Virus record (IMG/VR): IMGVR_UViG_3300033145_000771
Location: 1-56,094 of that record
DNA length: 56,094 nt
Source of the DNA: a virus
Direction: 5' to 3' (one strand)
Positions 30,802 to 38,032 of this stretch are shown one piece after another. Position 1 is the first letter of the stretch. The number at the start of each line of letters is the position of its first letter. Under the pieces are notes generated by a model. The model searched no databases. It had not been told where the DNA came from and saw only the letters and a program-made list of their open reading frames with translations. Position numbers and translations under genes: made by a program.

Positions 30802-30893
30802 AAAAAAACCGATGCAGGGCTGAGAAGCACTATAGGGGGTTCTACAGAACGACCCTGCATCGGCTTTGTTTAGTATTGGTTTCGTGCTTCTCA
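30802..30893 (-). ncRNA. 5' leader pseudoknot RNA element, copy C
   Basis: Minus strand, in order: stem X (30893-30884), A-rich spacer, stem Y (30863-30853), hairpin GUUC-UGUA-GAAC (30850-30839), X' (30830-30821), one base, Y' (30819-30809), then seven U (30808-30802). X pairs 10 bp with X' and Y pairs 11 bp with Y', giving an H-type pseudoknot. It ends 21 bases before the ParB-like gene. Confidence 0.75.
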
Positions 30894-30910
30894 TGGCATT
30901 CTCTACTTCC

Positions 30911-30940
30911 ATTATCGGCTACCTGTACCAGATAAGTCCA
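30911..30940 (-). promoter_or_regulatory. Weak candidate promoter before pseudoknot copy C
   Basis: Minus strand TGGACT (30940-30935) and GATAAT (30916-30911), 18-bp spacer. The predicted start is about ten bases before stem X. Confidence 0.35.
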
Positions 30941-30999
30941 GTAAAATCCGGCCACAGGAATATTCCTTCACGCCTGCAGCCGGCCCGTCCGTCCGTGGC

Positions 31000-32319
31000 C
31001 TACTTTCCGTCCTTGAAAAGCTCGCCATCCTTGTCTGGAGCTACTACGCTGCCGTCTTCTATAATGAACCCCGTCTTTCCTTCCCCGGTTATCCTCTCGA
31101 TCCAAACCTGATAATCCTTTTCCTCGGCCATCTTGCAAACAGCTTCGAGATTGGCTTCGTCCAAGTCGTTTCCCTTCATCAAGATCACTTTCAGCTTGGG
31201 ATTCAGTGCCATTGAGATAGCCACAGCGATTTGAAGCTGCATTGATTCGTTCACCTGAGCAAGAGGTATGCCTTCAAAGAGGATGGTATCTTCCCCGACA
31301 GACAGGCCCTCGATAGGCATCTTCACCGCGGCCAATCTTTCCGCCTTCTTCGCTTCCAGGGTCTTTATCTCTTTGCCGAGAGTAGCGAATTCCTTGCTTT
31401 TGCCAGCCGATTTACTGACCAATTCCTTCTCGTGAACCTTCCGCCGAACATTATCGTTAATGGCTTCCGCATTTTGGATTTCCCCGTTGATCGATCCTAA
31501 ATCTATTAGCGGCTCCAGTGTTTCAGCCAATTTCACTTGGTCGGCTTGAGCCTTGATAAGCGCATCCTGTCCCTGCTTCTGCACTCTCTCCGCCTTCGCC
31601 AACTTTAGTCTCAAGTCTGCTATGAGCTGGAGGTTGTCGCTCAGGCTTTCTTTGAGGCGTTCGATTTCATCTTCCCCTGCGTCTATCGCCCGGGCAGTCT
31701 CGCCTTGTTTTTCGTTATGCCGTGTGGCTTCCGTCAGCTTCTCTGTCAACGCTGTCATTGACACCAGTTCCTCTGGCGTATCTTCCGGGACTTCAATCTT
31801 GCCGGCCTCGTAGTCGTAGGTTTCCTTCTCGGTCTTAACTGTGGAACGCTGCTGTTTGACTTTCGCTATATCTGCATTGATATCGTCGAAGTCCAGACCG
31901 ACCAGCTTCATCAGCGCGTGGAGCTGCTCACGCTGCTTCTTTACGTCCTTGCAGTCTTTGAAGAACGCCATCGGTTCGAAAGCGATTTCCCCGACCAGCT
32001 TATCGAGCAGGCCCTGCGGGGAAGACGCCTTCATGCCTTCGGCGTTCGATATCGTTACCGACCCACCGCCCTTGGCAGTGAAAGTGCGTTTGATGATGAA
32101 ATTATCAGTTTCAACAACAATCTCCGCTGATTTTTCTCCATCACGGATGGGCTTAGCCGGTGTACACTTCTTGCCACAAAAAGCGCTCATTACGGCATCT
32201 AACACGGAACTCTTCCCCGCTCCATTCTTCCCAGTTATGAGAATCGCATTCCCTTTGGGACTTATCTCGACAGCCCGCAATTTCATAAAGTTTTCTACAG
32301 TCAGCTTTATAATCTTCAT
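31000..32319 (-). CDS. SbcC/RecN-type SMC-like ATPase
   Basis: A 439-aa protein. MKIIKLTVENFMKLRAVEISPKGNAILITGKNGAGKSSVLDAVMSAF has the Walker A of SMC-type ATPases at 30-40. A central coiled coil (about 165-330) is followed by FEGIPLAQVNESMQLQIAVAISMALNPKLKVILMKGNDLDEANLEAV, a degenerate signature plus Walker B/D-loop. SbcC-like proteins pair with nucleases to process DNA ends. The start at 32319 follows AAAGGATT. The frame is open upstream to a segment resembling the end of the RecB-like gene (32388-32325). Confidence 0.82.
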   Translation of the reverse strand: MKIIKLTVENFMKLRAVEISPKGNAILITGKNGAGKSSVLDAVMSAFCGKKCTPAKPIRDGEKSAEIVVETDNFIIKRTFTAKGGGSVTISNAEGMKASSPQGLLDKLVGEIAFEPMAFFKDCKDVKKQREQLHALMKLVGLDFDDINADIAKVKQQRSTVKTEKETYDYEAGKIEVPEDTPEELVSMTALTEKLTEATRHNEKQGETARAIDAGEDEIERLKESLSDNLQLIADLRLKLAKAERVQKQGQDALIKAQADQVKLAETLEPLIDLGSINGEIQNAEAINDNVRRKVHEKELVSKSAGKSKEFATLGKEIKTLEAKKAERLAAVKMPIEGLSVGEDTILFEGIPLAQVNESMQLQIAVAISMALNPKLKVILMKGNDLDEANLEAVCKMAEEKDYQVWIERITGEGKTGFIIEDGSVVAPDKDGELFKDGK

Positions 32320-32341
32320 TTTCAATCCTTTCAGTTTGGGT

Positions 32342-32809
32342 TTAAGTTCTAAGTCTTGCGAAGACTTTGTTATCTTGGTCTCTTGCATTGGATACGTCAG
32401 AATAAAGCACTTTGCATTCCTTCCCGGTCAAGTCATCGGTGAACCAGAATTTATTGAAGTTCGGCAGGCTCGGTAAACAGTGAAGATGGGTGAAAGTATA
32501 GGGTAGAAACTTATGACCCTTTCTCCACACTCCGAGCCAACTATCGTGACTGTCCTGGTAATCTCTTACTATTTCCAAGTCCACGTACTCCGGATCCGGC
32601 TCCGGTTCCGGTTGGTAGTCGGGATTGATGCTGTAGACTAATTGTGGGGAATCAAACATCCAAGATCCCGATTTCCATTTTCCTGGACCACGGTATACCA
32701 CAACAGCCTTTTTCTTATTTACCTGCCTGAGACATTCCTGTTCTTCCAGCGACAATAAGCCGAAGGGCTTTTCGTTCTTTTTGAGTTTTTCAATCATTTC
32801 GTTATTCAT
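32342..32809 (-). CDS. Hypothetical protein (155 aa)
   Basis: MNNEMIEKLKKNEKPFGLLSLEEQECLRQVNKKKAVVVYRGPGKW, GSWMFDSPQLVYSINPDYQPEP and a C-terminal FTDDLTGKECKVLYSDVSNA. The first part resembles many phage proteins with an LSxEEQ-L motif; no function assigned. It is coupled to the ACP-like gene by a 4-base overlap and ends over the RecB-tail-like remnant. Confidence 0.65.
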   Translation of the reverse strand: MNNEMIEKLKKNEKPFGLLSLEEQECLRQVNKKKAVVVYRGPGKWKSGSWMFDSPQLVYSINPDYQPEPEPDPEYVDLEIVRDYQDSHDSWLGVWRKGHKFLPYTFTHLHCLPSLPNFNKFWFTDDLTGKECKVLYSDVSNARDQDNKVFARLRT

Positions 32810-33042
32810 GGTTTCTCCTTACGAAGAATAAGATTAAGGGCTTCTTGGACAGTTTTGATGGACTCTGCTTCTTCATCTGTTATGCTAATATCAAACACGT
32901 CCTCACATTCCATAACCAATTCGACACAGTCAAGCGAATCCATAGTAAAATCTTCAGCGAGATTCTTATCAAGTGTGACTTCATGTATATCAATGCCAAA
33001 TTGCTCTGAGATAATAATTTTAAGGCGTTCTATCTCTTTCAT
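32806..33042 (-). CDS. Acyl carrier protein-like protein
   Basis: A 78-aa protein. The fold-typical sequence is MKEIERLKIIISEQFGIDIHEVTLDKNLAEDFTMDSLDCVELVMECEDVFDISITDEEAESIKTVQEALN. DSLDCVEL contains the phosphopantetheine attachment Ser (Ser36), and helix II/III and the VxExL pattern are kept. ACPs carry acyl chains in lipid and polyketide synthesis. A stand-alone ACP is unusual in a phage; it may modify host lipid metabolism or act as an adaptor. Confidence 0.88.
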   Translation of the reverse strand: MKEIERLKIIISEQFGIDIHEVTLDKNLAEDFTMDSLDCVELVMECEDVFDISITDEEAESIKTVQEALNLILRKEKP

Positions 33043-33069
33043 AGTTTCTCCTTTATTTGGGTTTACTTG

Positions 33070-33678
33070 TTATCCGAATAATCTTAACTGTCCCTTATTT
33101 GTCGCGTTCTTGCCTAAATTGCATCTCAGATGCGTTGCCTGCACATTTACTGGTGAATCGTTGCCGCCTCTACTGAGCGGAACGATATGGTCAATGCTCC
33201 CTGAGCGGGGATTCGGGTATTTCAGTCTTTTGTTTATCTTCCGTCCGCAAAGCTGGCAAATCCAACCATCACGTTCAAAAACATAATTGGTTGCATAGGG
33301 CTTATGTTTAACTCCACACCTGAAGGCTTTCCGTTTTCTGTCATGAAGCTTGCTTTGTTCTAAATGGGCTTTGCGATATTCCCTTGCACGTTTCTTACAT
33401 TTTTCGGCGTGTTTTTTATAAAAAGCTTTTCTGCGTATTTTTATCTTTTCGCTATTGGCTAACTGGTTTGCTTTAGCGGCTGCTTTCATCTTTTCTGAAT
33501 TAGCTTTGTAATAAGCTTTGCGAATAATCTTAAGGTGGACTGAATTCGCCAAATTATAAGCTTTATCGTATGCTTTCTGGCAAGATTTGCAGAAACTATT
33601 TAGGCCGTCCTTTTTAGTCTTGTTTTTGTGAAATTCCGACAATGGTTTGATTTCTTGACATTTCGAGCAAGTTTTCAT
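33070..33678 (-). CDS. HNH endonuclease with zinc and tandem helical repeats (first of two)
   Basis: A 202-aa protein; the ATG at 33678 has GGAG upstream. MKTCSKCQEIKPLSEFHKNKTKKDGLNSFCKSCQ is a zinc motif (CxxC ... CxxC). KAYNLANSVHLKIIRKAYYKANSEKMKAAAKANQLANSEKIK is 13-residue repeats. The nuclease part is WICQLCGRKINKRLKYPNPRSGSIDHIVPLSRGGNDSPVNVQATHLRCN, an HNH/McrA type with CxxC. It is paralogous to 34950-35525 and is preceded by pseudoknot copy B. Confidence 0.9.
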   Translation of the reverse strand: MKTCSKCQEIKPLSEFHKNKTKKDGLNSFCKSCQKAYDKAYNLANSVHLKIIRKAYYKANSEKMKAAAKANQLANSEKIKIRRKAFYKKHAEKCKKRAREYRKAHLEQSKLHDRKRKAFRCGVKHKPYATNYVFERDGWICQLCGRKINKRLKYPNPRSGSIDHIVPLSRGGNDSPVNVQATHLRCNLGKNATNKGQLRLFG

Positions 33679-33681
33679 GTT

Positions 33682-33811
33682 ATCTCCAATAAAAAAGCCA
33701 ATCAGGTTGATACCAGCGCGGACAAAGTGCGTCCTCGAACTGACCTGATTGACTTTAGTATTCTTATTAACGCTGGTATCATACATATAAGATAAATCTT
33801 TTATTGGAGAT
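33682..33811. repeat. Outer inverted repeat around pseudoknot copy B
   Basis: ATCTCCAATAAAA..AG (33682-33697) and CTTTTATTGGAGAT (33798-33811) are complementary. The left arm holds the ribosome site of the HNH gene, so pairing would hide it. A weaker version (ATCTCTAA / TTTAGAGAT) flanks copy A at 36999 and 37142. Confidence 0.6.
33691..33780 (-). ncRNA. 5' leader pseudoknot RNA element, copy B
   Basis: Minus strand, in order: X (33780-33771), A/U-rich spacer containing AAUACUAAA, Y (33751-33743), hairpin GGAC-GUCC (33734-33720), X' (33718-33709), one base, Y' (33707-33699), GC and six U (33696-33691). X-X' is 10 bp and Y-Y' 9 bp. The SD GGAG and the HNH start follow directly. Confidence 0.78.
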
Positions 33812-33817
33812 CGTCAA
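33789..33817 (-). promoter_or_regulatory. Candidate promoter starting at pseudoknot copy B
   Basis: Minus strand TTGACG (33817-33812, five of six) and TATCTT (33794-33789), 17-bp spacer. The predicted start (about 33782) is at the first base of stem X. The -35 lies directly after the stop of the RecB-like gene. Confidence 0.55.
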
Positions 33818-34945
33818 CTATTTTTTTCCGAAATGTCCATCTAATTCTAAATCTTGCGAGGGTTTCAGCTTAGAGACACCTATATCTTGAAATTCGGTTG
33901 TAAAGCGTTCGGTAGGTTTTTTTTTGGTAAATACAACTTTACTACCTTCAATCGCTCCCCTACTCTTTACCCAGGCCGTGGCGGCCGCCTTCTGCCTTTT
34001 GAGCCACTCGGTAACTACCACAAGCCTGTCAACGTACGCTTTTGGATCGTCAGCTATTTCTTTCGCATCCATATCGGCCATCGGACAGAATCTAATCATA
34101 TCGCACCATGCGCAGCTCTGCGGCAAGGGCCACGGGTCTTTACAGTTCTTCATAAACAAGTCCACCGCGGACATTACTCTGCCTTGAATCGCTACCTCTG
34201 TTGTAAGCCCCGGCAATCGAGGGTGCTCCTCGGTTCTAACGAATTTCGCGTAGGCTTTAGTACCCCAAAGAGTTTCAAAGTACCAGAAGTGAACCGTATT
34301 GATTTCTTGGTACGGCTCCTGCCGGAACAGTAGCCATGAACCAAATTCCGCCTGAAAAGATTCAGCGGCTTCGGAGTTCGTCAGACGCTTAAAACCGGTC
34401 TTCCAATCCATCACATGAAGGTTGCCCTTCCCCGAACCGAGAAGGTCATATCTCATTGTTACTATGACCGCCGGTGTGGTTTCTGTTTCGGGAATAACGA
34501 CAAGCGAAACCTGATGCTCGACAGCAATCAAGTTGACGTGATATTCGCTTATTAGATCAGCTGCATGTCTGGCATGACGGATTGCCATCGGTTGTATGTT
34601 CGGCTTGATCTTGGGCAGGTTGTCTACGAACCATTCCGGAATGAGATGGAGATCATTCCGGCATTCTTCAAAAGCCCTTTTGAACAGATCGTGGATCTCT
34701 ACGCCACACTCGCTTAGACAGCCGTCTGTCGATTGCAAAGCAACGGCCTTCATCCGGTCTATTAACTCCGGGTCAGCTCCTTTGACACGTTCAACTTCCC
34801 ACGAAAACTGCTCCAGACCATTTGCTTTTGCCTTAATAGCATCCCATAACAATGTTAAATACGCCTGTCGGGGGCAAGTCGCGTATTGCTGTAGACGGGA
34901 TCGGTCCAATACGATTGGCTTTAACTTTAACTTATTTTCGTCCAT
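33818..34945 (-). CDS. PD-(D/E)XK exonuclease, RecB/Cas4-like with Fe-S Cys
   Basis: A 375-aa protein. LQQYATCPRQAYLTLLW (first Cys), then VEHQVSLVVIP, MRYDLLGSGKGNLHVMDWKTGFKR (D and DWKTG as catalytic D and K motifs) and SCAWCDMIRFCPMAD (the other three Cys of a 4Fe-4S cluster). This is the pattern of Cas4/AddB-like nucleases that act with RecT-type annealing proteins. The C-terminal KLKPSQDLELDGHFGKK shares SQDLEL with a segment 1.4 kb downstream (32388-32325). Confidence 0.85.
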   Translation of the reverse strand: MDENKLKLKPIVLDRSRLQQYATCPRQAYLTLLWDAIKAKANGLEQFSWEVERVKGADPELIDRMKAVALQSTDGCLSECGVEIHDLFKRAFEECRNDLHLIPEWFVDNLPKIKPNIQPMAIRHARHAADLISEYHVNLIAVEHQVSLVVIPETETTPAVIVTMRYDLLGSGKGNLHVMDWKTGFKRLTNSEAAESFQAEFGSWLLFRQEPYQEINTVHFWYFETLWGTKAYAKFVRTEEHPRLPGLTTEVAIQGRVMSAVDLFMKNCKDPWPLPQSCAWCDMIRFCPMADMDAKEIADDPKAYVDRLVVVTEWLKRQKAAATAWVKSRGAIEGSKVVFTKKKPTERFTTEFQDIGVSKLKPSQDLELDGHFGKK

Positions 34946-34949
34946 GTTA

Positions 34950-35525
34950 TTATCCTATCAACCTTAATTGCCCACCAGCACCAGCACTTTTGAGTTGATT
35001 ACATCTTAGATGTGAGGTTTGTAAATTATGTGGTGCATCCGCTCCGCCTTTTGAAATCGGAATAATGTGGTCGATTGATTTCGATAAGGGATTAGGGTGC
35101 TTCAATCTTTTGTTTACCTTTCGACCGCAAATACAGCATATCCAGCCATCACGTTCAAAAATATAATTGTCTGTGTACGGCTCGTGCTTACTGTTTCGTT
35201 TCAATGCTCGGCGTTTTCTACTATAGAATCTATACTTCTCAAGATTTTTTCGGTGATACTCCCTCTGCTGTTTAATCAGTTTTTTTGCATTAGCCAGATA
35301 TTTCGCTCTATCATATTCTGCTATTTCTTTTCTGTGAGTCAGATTATACACTTTGTGTCGGTCTGCTATTTCTTTCCTGTGAGCTAAATAATAAGCTCTG
35401 TCATATTCAGTTCTTTCTTTTTTGTGAGCCAAGCGATAAGCCTTGCTACGTGCGTTGTGCTCCTTTTTGTGCACAAGATAACGAGCTTTATCGTTTGCCT
35501 TTCTTTCTTCTTTGCTTAGAGCCAT
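34950..35525 (-). CDS. HNH endonuclease with tandem helical repeats (second)
   Basis: A 191-aa protein. Residues 1-90 are a 13-14-residue repeat (AYRLAHKKERTEYDRAYYLAHRKEIADRHKVYNLTHRKEIAEYDRAKYLANAKK). Then WICCICGRKVNKRLKHPNPLSKSIDHIIPISKGGADAPHNLQTSHLRCN. It is paralogous to 33070-33678 but lacks the N-terminal zinc motif. Its ATG overlaps the RecT-like stop. Confidence 0.9.
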   Translation of the reverse strand: MALSKEERKANDKARYLVHKKEHNARSKAYRLAHKKERTEYDRAYYLAHRKEIADRHKVYNLTHRKEIAEYDRAKYLANAKKLIKQQREYHRKNLEKYRFYSRKRRALKRNSKHEPYTDNYIFERDGWICCICGRKVNKRLKHPNPLSKSIDHIIPISKGGADAPHNLQTSHLRCNQLKSAGAGGQLRLIG

Positions 35526-36532
35526 TATGAAATCTCCACACCAGAGGTCTCGATATAAGCCTTAATCTGTTTTAGCTGCTCGTCGTTAAGCTTGTCCGGG
35601 CCAACTTCGTCCTCATCGACACAGAGGACAAAAGCTACAAACGCAACGAAGTCTTCGCCGCCCTTCTCAACATACAGTGCGTTGACCTCTATATATAAGT
35701 CCTTCACGTCTACGGGTTTTTCTTCCTTGGCAGGTTCGGCAGTGGATTCATCGTCTGGCACTATTCTTTTTACTCGACTATTCGGCAAATAAACTTCCGG
35801 TTCCGTCTCGACTTCCCGTATAGGCGCCGCCCCACCACATGGCCCATCGAGGCTTAGCGGGACGCCTTCCGTTTCTTCAACAGGCTTCCTCGTCGTATCG
35901 ACAGCCGAACTCGGCACAGCCAAACGCCGCTCGTCTCTGGGAGGTACATCGGACTCGGGGGCCGGTAATGGCTCTTCGCCAACCATTTCTTCTGTTATGT
36001 GCATCCCGAACAGAACATCGGGAAAGTTGTCACGCAAGTTGAATGCTCTTGCCTTGTATTTCAGCATGCGCTTCGGGTGGGTACACCACGGCCCCTTTTT
36101 TCCCCATAGACCCGCTGTCTTGGCGTCGGCTACAGAGAAGATGGAAACGACCTTATTGGAAAGCTCACCGTCCTTCCTAACACTCTCTACAAAGGCTACC
36201 ATTGAATCGCCTTCGCCAGTTACTTTCTCCGAGAAGGAATGCAACAGACCGCTCCTCTTTACCAACGCCAGAGCAGCATCGCCATACATCGTAGGCTTGC
36301 CGTGAATGACAGCGAAGGAATTAAGCGATTGCATAGGCGATAAATTTATCTCTGCACCTGTTTGAATTGCTATAAGAACTTGTTCTGAGGTTTGATAGCT
36401 ATCTGGCGCAAGACCAGATTTAATTACATATTGACCAAAACGATACATATCTTCCAAAGAGTTTAACTGCAATCCCCGATTGCCTATTGTTATCTGCTGT
36501 TTAACAATCTGTTTGTTTTCATCTTTTTCCAT
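35525..36532 (-). CDS. RecT-like ssDNA annealing protein
   Basis: A 335-aa protein. The core is GLQLNSLEDMYRFGQYVIKSGLAP, VLIAIQTGAEINLSPMQSLNSFAVIHGKPTMYGDAALALVKRSGLL, then KKGPWCTHPKRMLKYKARAFNLRDNFPDVLFGMHITEEM, the RecT-family signature. The rest is an acidic, disordered linker and a short C-terminal helix region. It would anneal ssDNA with the exonuclease encoded nearby. Confidence 0.85.
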   Translation of the reverse strand: MEKDENKQIVKQQITIGNRGLQLNSLEDMYRFGQYVIKSGLAPDSYQTSEQVLIAIQTGAEINLSPMQSLNSFAVIHGKPTMYGDAALALVKRSGLLHSFSEKVTGEGDSMVAFVESVRKDGELSNKVVSIFSVADAKTAGLWGKKGPWCTHPKRMLKYKARAFNLRDNFPDVLFGMHITEEMVGEEPLPAPESDVPPRDERRLAVPSSAVDTTRKPVEETEGVPLSLDGPCGGAAPIREVETEPEVYLPNSRVKRIVPDDESTAEPAKEEKPVDVKDLYIEVNALYVEKGGEDFVAFVAFVLCVDEDEVGPDKLNDEQLKQIKAYIETSGVEIS

Positions 36533-36547
36533 AATCTTTACCTTCTT

Positions 36548-36994
36548 TCAAATTTTATGATATATCTTCTTCGCTTCCAAGTAAGCATTGTGAGCTTCTT
36601 CGGCAGTCTGAAAATCTCCCAGATGTATGGACTTGCCGTTTAATCTTATCTGTGCTTGATATTTCTTTTTTCTTTTATGCCAATGATAACCTCTGGGATT
36701 CGTTTTATTCCATTGATTCTGACTATGGGTTACGATTCGTAGATTCGACCTGCAATTATTAAGGGTTATGTGATTTTCGTGGTCTGCTTGACGCTTATCG
36801 CCTCTTTTGAGTCCAAGGATTTCACGTGCCATATAAATCTTATGCTCCTTGCCATTTATTAGACCGTTATATCGCCTCGCATAGTAGCTTTTCGTATTTT
36901 TCCATTCGGCAAACCATTTCCATTGATTCAGCCATTCGTAATCTTCGTCATCGACTATTGCATATTGGCCTTGTGTAAGTGGTATTTGTTTCAT
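36548..36994 (-). CDS. HNH endonuclease with AP2 domain (second)
   Basis: A 148-aa protein. MKQIPLTQGQYAIVDDEDYEWLNQWKW, MAREILGLKRGDKRQADHENHITLNNCRSNLRI (HNH) and a degenerate AP2 domain (GYHWHKRKKKYQAQIRLNGKSIHLGDFQTAEEAHNAYLEAKKIY). Paralogue of 29325-29870. First gene of the early region, directly after pseudoknot copy A. Confidence 0.92.
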   Translation of the reverse strand: MKQIPLTQGQYAIVDDEDYEWLNQWKWFAEWKNTKSYYARRYNGLINGKEHKIYMAREILGLKRGDKRQADHENHITLNNCRSNLRIVTHSQNQWNKTNPRGYHWHKRKKKYQAQIRLNGKSIHLGDFQTAEEAHNAYLEAKKIYHKI

Positions 36995-37006
36995 TTTATC
37001 TCTAAT

Positions 37007-37097
37007 AAAAAAAGCCAGCCGAAGTTGTTACGCAGAATGGGATTGCTCCCGATTTGCCTTCGGCTGGTTGTATTTGAATCTTTTGTTCTGCGTAACA
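37007..37097 (-). ncRNA. 5' leader pseudoknot RNA element, copy A
   Basis: Minus strand, in order: X (37097-37086), A-rich spacer, Y (37067-37058), hairpin GGGA-GCAA-UCCC (37050-37039), X' (37037-37026), one base, Y' (37024-37015), G/C and seven U (37013-37007). X-X' is 12 bp and Y-Y' 10 bp. The ribosome site and HNH-AP2 start lie just beyond. Confidence 0.8.
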
Positions 37098-37104
37098 TGC
37101 CGTA

Positions 37105-37133
37105 ATAATATGTCTTCTATCGGCTTAGTGCAA
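37105..37133 (-). promoter_or_regulatory. Candidate early promoter starting at pseudoknot copy A
   Basis: Minus strand TTGCAC (37133-37128) and TATTAT (37110-37105, five of six), 17-bp spacer. The start would be near 37098, the first base of stem X. Confidence 0.55.
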
Positions 37134-37244
37134 CACAATTCTTTAGAGATTTTTGAAGTTTTTTCTAAGATGTGTATTGCGTGGAGGTTATGGCAATTAT
37201 TTTTTTCAATTACCTTTGCTCGTACTTCTCATACCGTATAGCAT

Positions 37245-37285
37245 ACAAAAGAAAGAGACGGCCAGCCGAACTGAATACCGCCTCT
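37245..37285 (-). terminator. Late operon terminator
   Basis: Minus strand: AGAGGCGG (37285-37278) pairs with CCGTCTCT (37261-37254), with one GU pair, followed by TTCTTTT. It lies after the last late gene (37308-37451) and before the early promoter. Confidence 0.65.
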
Positions 37286-37307
37286 ACCACCTTTGTTACA
37301 GAAGGGT

Positions 37308-37451
37308 TTACTTTCTATGCCTATTCCTGAATTCTTCCACTTTACGAATAGGCCATGCTATACCTTTTAGTAAAAAGATAATCCGATCCCACACATAGTT
37401 AACTATCTTTTCACCTTTAGTATAGTCAGGTTGTTTTCCAGGCCCAATCAT
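37308..37451 (-). CDS. Small basic protein at the end of the late operon (47 aa)
   Basis: MIGPGKQPDYTKGEKIVNYVWDRIIFLLKGIAWPIRKVEEF: amphipathic, basic, with a short hydrophobic stretch (VWDRIIFLLKGIAW). ATG at 37451 follows GAAAGATTGAAC. Possibly membrane-active. Followed by the terminator hairpin. Confidence 0.6.
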   Translation of the reverse strand: MIGPGKQPDYTKGEKIVNYVWDRIIFLLKGIAWPIRKVEEFRNRHRK

Positions 37452-37453
37452 GT

Positions 37454-37999
37454 TCAATCTTTCGGAAAAGGTATTCGCCAGCCGATACGAGTTATAAATT
37501 CATAATCCGTTCGACCGCCTAAATCACCGAACATAGAACCGTAACTTGTCTCTACTTCTATCGAAGAAGTTGCTTCCGGAGTCAACTTAATAGAGACACC
37601 CGCCATCGCTTCAATAAGACCAGCGTCTTTATCTATCAAATTTATAGTGCATTGACCGCCGAAGTATGGGCGCATTACAGCGTCTTCCGTTATCACTTTA
37701 AGCAACATTCCCGGCAATAACGGAATTTGACTTTCAGGATCAAGTACATCCGATAGTCTTTGGATAGCGCCAAGAGTTATTACTTGTGGAGTGTCTTCTC
37801 TGGGAAACCATACACATCCAATGAAGGGCTCTAACCCGCCGTTCTCATTTCCGAGATAATAACCGAGACGCGCTGTAAGAGCGTTATCAGAATTGACTGA
37901 CGTTACCTGCTCCGTCATCACTGCAACCGTTAGTCCGGCAGCTTGTACCATTGAACATGTTAGAATTATGATCCCTAGTATAAGTAGTAGTTTTTTCAT
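37454..37999 (-). CDS. Exported beta-rich protein (181 aa)
   Basis: Signal peptide MKKLLLILGIIILTCSMVQA (about 1-20), then beta-rich segments (TARLGYYLGNENGGLEPFIGCVWFP; MRPYFGGQCTINLID; ITRIGWRIPFP) resembling a small outer-membrane or periplasmic barrel. It lies between the holin-like genes and the operon end. A lysis- or surface-related role is possible. Confidence 0.65.
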   Translation of the reverse strand: MKKLLLILGIIILTCSMVQAAGLTVAVMTEQVTSVNSDNALTARLGYYLGNENGGLEPFIGCVWFPREDTPQVITLGAIQRLSDVLDPESQIPLLPGMLLKVITEDAVMRPYFGGQCTINLIDKDAGLIEAMAGVSIKLTPEATSSIEVETSYGSMFGDLGGRTDYEFITRIGWRIPFPKD

Positions 38000-38032
38000 C
38001 TTCTTATTTTCCTTTCTTGTATTTTCTGTAAG

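Noticed and set aside
30802-30893. HDV-like ribozyme on the plus strand
   Set aside because: The order of stems is similar, but P1 is too long, the P1.1 and P4 regions are missing, and there are unpaired bases where HDV has none; the minus-strand reading with U-tract and ribosome site fits all three copies better.
33682-33811. Group I intron around the HNH gene
   Set aside because: The exonuclease gene is complete with a stop before the element; no core helices were recognised and the RNA fold is a simple pseudoknot.
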